Assembly (NCBI GenBank): GCA_021234535.1
Contig: CM037832.1
Span: forward strand, 4,995,135 to 5,059,134
From: Stichopus chloronotus
Taxonomy: Eukaryota > Echinodermata > Holothuroidea > Aspidochirotida > Stichopodidae
Direction of reading: 5' to 3'
DNA length: 64,000 nucleotides
Position 1 is the stretch's first letter, and every line of letters starts with the position of its first letter. Made by a program: the position numbers and the translations under genes. This document shows, one piece after another, positions 58,814 to 64,000 of the stretch. The notes under the pieces were generated by a model, which saw only the letters and a program-made list of their open reading frames with translations, made no database searches and had not been told where the DNA came from.

Positions 58814-61380
58814 AACCAGAAACTAAAGAGCTTTGAAAAGTTATCAGCTTCAAGAGGCCAGAGATGACAAAGGTTTCACGCTTACCCTGGCCATATGTTT
58901 TTTTTTTTTTTGGTCTTTGGTTACTTTTTTTTTTCAGTTGGTGTTTGTTGACGTCCATAGGGTGTGTGATAATTACAACTGTAACCCTTTGTGTTTAAAG
59001 GTGGCAGAAAGTTCAACAGGGAACCATGCACCGTATATCCACACGTTTATCCTGCTATCACTCTGTATTGTTCTTGATACTCATCAGCCATTGTTATCTC
59101 AATTATTCAAAATCTCCCCGTACGCACACTGAGGTCTTCATGTTTTAAGCTTCACACAGCTTCCTCAATTTTGTCTTTCTGTTTTAAGAGAGTGGAGAAA
59201 TGCAGGATGCCTTGGATTGCAAACAGAAAATCAATTGAGTAGTTGGGACTTGTACCGTATCTGAAATTTTATTCAGAAACTTTTTAATGTAACAATGAAA
59301 TTGGTAATGTATTTGCCTTTATAATATAGCACAATGTTCAAAGTACAATTCCCAAAATTATTTAAATTTATCAAATTTAGTAATGACATTTTTGGAATCA
59401 CCAAGTACCTCTTTTCAAGTGACATTTGAGTTTCTCAAGCACAATCACATTTTGCTTGTCTGTCGTTTCTTTCACAGCGAATGAAAAATGTTGACATACA
59501 AATGTTGATATACAAATAATGTTGATATACAAATGTAGCTATTCACCTTACCAGACAGATGGGGCATTGGTTTTTTTTTTTTTTTTTTCTGAGAATGTTC
59601 AATACACCCCAAAGACAATTCTCCCAATCACCCAGATACCTTCTGCCCTTCAATCGTTTTTTTTTTTTTACTTGGGGGGGCTTTTCTTTCAGCAGTAGTA
59701 GTCATAAGGTTGCATATAAAATCTATGGATTAGTGCAGCTCACGGCAGTATGCTCAACAGCATTGTATGCTAGAATCTCACCATGTGATTTTTTGATGGG
59801 CGCTTATCTCCCTGTCCATTGGCAAGCCTTCAAATGTAGTCTTCATTTGTACTTCCCAATATTGTTGCCATCGAAAAGCTTTGGATATTCCTATCAAATT
59901 TTTCAACCATTTTGGGAAAGCTGGGCTCTTTTAGAGAGAGCTTTTAGTCCTTCACATTTCATGCTTTGTATAAAAAAAAATCTGTAAAAATATATATTCA
60001 TACCTCAAAATTTATTTTTCTATATTTTCGGTCCATTAATTTTTACAGCAGTATTAGCACTACGACATGAAATATGTAAACATCACAAGGCTAGCCATAC
60101 TTTGTTGTTTAGTTTGTGGTTGTTATGACGACCTAATCGGTGAACCGCTGTTTTGAGTGACAACTCTCTTTTTTTTCTCTTTTTTTTTCATTCTGATCAT
60201 TATTTGCACCTTGGATTTGTGGTATACTTTTTTTTTTCCTCCTATGTGTGCTGTATACTTTTTGGTTTAGGGGTATCACATATTTTGTTGTAATTTAGTC
60301 AGATCAGTCAATTACAGGGTTTGTCCTACCCGATGAAACCAGGCGAAAGTTTTGTTGATGGGAGAAAGTCGATACTTCCGTCTGCCGATATGTCTCACGC
60401 CTTGAAATACTTGCCAATTATCCTGGAGGACTGAATAATGATATGTGTGATGACTTGGTATTGTCATCCAGCCTGTGGTAGAACATTTTGAACAGTCAAA
60501 CCATGTAATTATAAAAACCAACGTAACCATGACAACCATGATATCTTTCAAGATATACTGAAGGTTCTGTCAGCTTGTGGGGCTGACCAGTCATCGTCCA
60601 ACTCTTTGTAGGACTCATGTTGGGCGAAAACAATTCAGCCATAGCTCTGCACTAAAATTACTTGCAAAGCTAAAAGGATTTGACACTGGTCAAGGAAAAA
60701 ATAAGAAAAATGAATGTTTCAGAGTTGCCAGCTTCACCTTCAGCAAGAATTTGTGTATCCAAGTTTGGTTTGAGTATGTGGTTCATTCAAGATTGAATGA
60801 TATGGTATGAAATACCTAATCGGTATGTAGCGAACAGAGTCGGTAGTGGGTGAAGTGATCGCTGACCTGAAAGATGTGAAAAAAGAAAAAGCTACCCATG
60901 AAGGGAGAAATTCATGTCAGTGATTTCCAAGTAAATAAGGGACAGACAGAGTGGAGGGGAATTTTGATGGGATCTGAATAGTGATGGCAGTGATGAGTTG
61001 GGCTCCTATGCAGGTGTAAGACCAGTGTGAGAAATGAACAAATGATTCTTTGTTCAAGAGGGAGATAGTAGCGTAAACGCTGAAGAGTTGACATCACAGA
61101 GCAATTAGCCTCATGTGCCATTTCCTGGTATCTAACAGACAGTCACAACAACAGTTATTAAATTGTATGGGGGGAAGAGGTGGGGTTACTGTTTATGCCG
61201 TTACTCTCAGAGCTTCCTTACAACCAATTGGCCATGGAGGGATGAATAGACAGTTGACCGGGACCCCAAAGATCGGTGAAGAAAATGTCAGTTTGTAGTG
61301 TCGACCCTCAGTTACTTGCCAGTCATTCACCTCTTAGTGTTGATATGGAATAATAAAAGTGTTCAGTAAATCAACTTTGG
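58814..61380 (+). other. Probable 3' UTR of the CBFA2T-like gene
   Basis: The sequence after TGA 58813 is AT-rich with many poly-T runs and no recognisable coding. The extent is set by the first canonical AATAAA I see on this strand (61352-61357), giving a UTR of about 2.6 kb. An earlier ATTAAA variant occurs near 61158. A small triplicated 'GTTGATATACAAAT' block lies at about 59492-59536. Confidence 0.35.
61352..61357 (+). terminator. Candidate polyadenylation signal AATAAA
   Basis: AATAAA is followed by GTGTTCAG-type GT-rich sequence within 15 bases. It is the first exact hexamer downstream of the stop codon on this strand by eye. Later AATAAA motifs occur near 62256 and 63288. Confidence 0.3.
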
Positions 61381-64000
61381 GAGGCGTCAAAAAAGGCGGA
61401 AAAAATTCCCAGTCATGACCATATCTGAACAAGTGACACCTGATTAAATCATAGTGGGTTTTGAAAGGCTTGGAGAAAGGGTGCATTTAAGTCCAACAGA
61501 AGCCTCAACGGACTATCGGTAAACCAGACCAGCTGCGGGGTCTTGTTACTTTTTCTGCAATCCTCTAAGACTGTGTGCTATTCATGTAGACCATAACCAA
61601 ACAACCAGCTGTGTTCTGTCTTGTCCACTCGAGATTTTTTTTTTTCTTGAGGGTTAACTTATTTTTAATGTCATTTTTTTTTTGCTTACTTGCATTTCAG
61701 ACCAAACTAATTTTTTTTTTTGAAGTCTTTAAAGTTTAGTTTTGAATGATGTTTTTTGTTCATAACCTACTACTAACTACAGTATGTAAATCTTTATCAG
61801 AGGGTTTTCCAAGACCTGTTTGTTTCATGTAAAGAAAACTTATTGTACAACAAAGAACGAGTATCACCTTCATCAACATCCCTATATTTTTCGTTTTGCT
61901 CGTGTCTGGGTTACCGTATGAAATCTGCCAGTGTAAGTCAGCACATTGTGAGTTCACGTCATCAGGATTCAACCTACAAAATTTAGACTCTTCAAGAAAG
62001 CCAAGCTATCAGTCCACTGTTACTTGAAATCATGCACCCAGTAGTATGAATATTCATGTTTTCGAAAATGGGGTGTAACACATTGTTTTTTTTTGTTTTT
62101 TTTTTGTAGTGGCTAAAACATATTCCAAAATTTGACTTTTAGTTTCAAAATAGGCCTATGATAGATTTTCAACTCATATTCCAGCTTTAGCTAATCTTCC
62201 TGAGGAATCTTCATAAGAAACAGCAAGTACATGTAGAAGTCAAAAGGTAAAAGAAAAATAAAACTTTGCACTGAGATTGTGCCGTTTGGTAACCACAAAG
62301 TAAGTACATTGGAGTGGTAGGACAGTTCTCGTCGTAAGTTCTCATCAATTTTTACATGCCTGTTATAGCCATGTTAGTGTTTTGTAGCATTTTACGGGCT
62401 TATATTCAGCAGAAGAAACTTGGCAGACGATATGTGCCAGCTTAGAATAGAATAATTTTTGCAAAATCTATCATATCAGATTTCACAGTGAACACATTTC
62501 AACTACACTTGTTTCAGTGAAAACACTTGTTTCAGTTTTCAAAAGCTAAGAAAATGAAACACTAGCGAGGATTTCAATCCTGAGGCCTAACAAACAGAGA
62601 TTTGATCGTAGCCAGTTTTCACGTTTAAACTTTTCAACAATTACGTACAAAACTTTGCAGTCTGTGTGCACTGGCAGGATGACCAGGTTGGGCTTTTAAA
62701 TCTATAGATTTTTTGGCACTTTATCAGAGGTCCTTCGCTAGAGAAAACACTTTTTGGCTTTTTCTCAATATAATTTGGCTCTTTTAAGCTCTTTCGTACT
62801 AATTTGTCCCACAAAAACCAAACGGAATGAATTGTTACCAGCGGAATCCGCTAAGAAGTCTGCCTGCAGTTGCTCGTCAGATGATGTCCTCTGGAATTTG
62901 AAATTACCTTGCAGAAATTCACGACAGAGTAACATATACAAATTACCAGAGCAGAGAGAAAGATGACGTAAAAGACCTCAATTTTAGGCCAAAGTCATTT
63001 ACATTGTACCGAATATATGTATCTCGTGTCGACCGATGCGTGCGCTCCGCAATCCCGGGTGTATACTACTAGATGAGAATCTTGTCAACACTTTTTGCTG
63101 CTAGAGAGGGGACAGAGTTGGGGAAATGGGGTGGGGGCTATATAGGTCCACAAACAGGGTGATATCAGGAAAAGTGGCTACCCAAAACAAAAACAAGAAA
63201 ATGAGTAAATGATTTATATTAACCACCATTCACCCTCATTTTTTTTTTGTTGGACGAGTAAGACGAGTATTTTGAAACACAGGTCTCAAAATAAAGAATG
63301 TATGGATGCCTTTCACGAGGTCCGAGAAATGCCATTTCCTGCAATGTGGGAGGCTTTTTGCCAAAATTTCTCGATACGCTATGCGCCAACTGATGGTGGC
63401 GCCTCGCTTTGATGGTTAACCGCGAATTAGCCCCAAGGTAACTCCCTAGGACAGCGACGTACTGTCTAACAATATTTTAAATTCTGTTCACTGACTTATC
63501 AAATTATCATTCCAAATTTCGAAGCACATGTCAAAGTGCCGAGACCGACTGTAAGATTTGTTACAAGGTAAAGGAGTGAAAGGGATAAACGCAATTTAAA
63601 TGGTAAAAATAGGCTGGGAATTATTACAATGTTTTATAAACTGATATTTTACTAATTGAAAGAATGCAGACACAAGATCCTTTTTTTTCAAGACTTTGTA
63701 AATGGCAGGTCAGAACAATCTGGGAGAAGGGCATTTCCGCCCATCTGGGAAGCCAAGGGGAGGGGGGGGTGTAAAGCCCAAAATTTTCTTTTGCACTTTT
63801 AATTGGTGCAAACGATGGGGGCGCTCCGCTCAGATAATCCCATTTGGTCTTCGTCCTCGGGCCAGCCTCCACCACCGACCTGTTGAGGACGCACGCCAAA
63901 TCATCCCCAGATAAGGTCTACTTTATGTCACCAAGCAAGAAAAATAATGTCACTACTTTAGAAATAGGAATTCCTGAAGATTCAGTTCAAATCTAGGCAT
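61381..64000. other. No supported gene; downstream flank
   Basis: AT-rich with poly-T runs, family B copy 2, and at 63700-63910 a GC-richer patch (GGGGGCGCTCCGC-type) that may be a repeat end. Short open frames have no recognised domain. Confidence 0.4.
61970..62195 (+). repeat. Dispersed repeat family B, copy 2
   Basis: CCTACAAAATTTAGACTCTT, 'CTGTTACTTGAAATCA', 'GTAGT' and finally 'CAACTCATATTCCAGCTTT' match 23636-24020 in order and orientation. It lacks the palindromic middle of copy 1. Confidence 0.7.

Noticed and set aside
59559..59987. 142-codon frame downstream of the stop codon
   Set aside because: Begins in poly-T (poly-Phe) and lies in the probable 3' UTR; no domain.
63624..63914. 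Overlapping frames on both strands in a GC-richer patch
   Set aside because: No recognised protein; more likely the edge of a repeat cut by the window end.

Overview
ORGANISM AND SETTING. The window is AT-rich eukaryotic (animal) nuclear DNA. It has long introns, many homopolymer runs, micro- and minisatellites, and small dispersed repeats. Codon-dense, GC-richer islands on the + strand splice together into one recognisable gene, a CBFA2T/RUNX1T1 (MTG8/ETO; Drosophila nervy) family transcriptional corepressor. The globular domains are close to the vertebrate proteins. The linkers and tail are not, and the intron repeats are unlike vertebrate ones. I infer an invertebrate deuterostome, plausibly an echinoderm, but nothing in the sequence proves this. 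LAYOUT. 1-19.5 kb holds no gene I can support. It contains a 45-48 bp minisatellite near 0.8-1.5 kb, an exact-period 29-bp minisatellite (6660-6949), a possible LTR-type end (about 7538-8003), a short TTAA-flanked inverted-repeat transposon (10406-10758), a long 'TGATC' minisatellite (about 12690-13510) and an (AC)n(AT)n tract. 19.5-19.8 kb has two CCAAT boxes and a strong splice donor, a candidate promoter and noncoding first exon. 19.8-27.2 kb is intron-like or intergenic and holds dispersed repeats. 27.2-58.8 kb is the CBFA2T-like gene: ten coding exons, 586 codons, all nine introns with GT..AG ends and matching phases. 58.8 to about 61.4 kb is probably 3' UTR, with an AATAAA at 61352. The rest, to 64 kb, has repeats and no supported gene. 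THE GENE. Exons 1-2 give a Ser/Pro/Thr-rich N-terminus and the start of the TAFH (NHR1) domain. Exons 2-4 complete TAFH. Exons 4-5 form a disordered linker. Exons 6-7 carry the NHR2 oligomerisation helix, exon 8 the NHR3 helix, exon 9 the MYND zinc finger (NHR4), and exon 10 a Ser-rich tail with a (TCG)9 microsatellite. Family members are DNA-binding-factor-recruited scaffolds for histone deacetylase corepressor complexes. REPEATS IN INTRONS. Introns 1, 3 and 7 carry the same approximately 125-146 bp repeat, whose core in introns 1 and 3 includes perfect nuclear-receptor DR1 motifs. Intron 1 holds a second copy of the TTAA transposon, intron 2 a foldback element, and intron 7 a templated-looking duplication next to the NHR3 exon. 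Most of intron 8 is minisatellite. No new multi-gene system is visible. The more novel material is the repeat biology and the conserved exon architecture.
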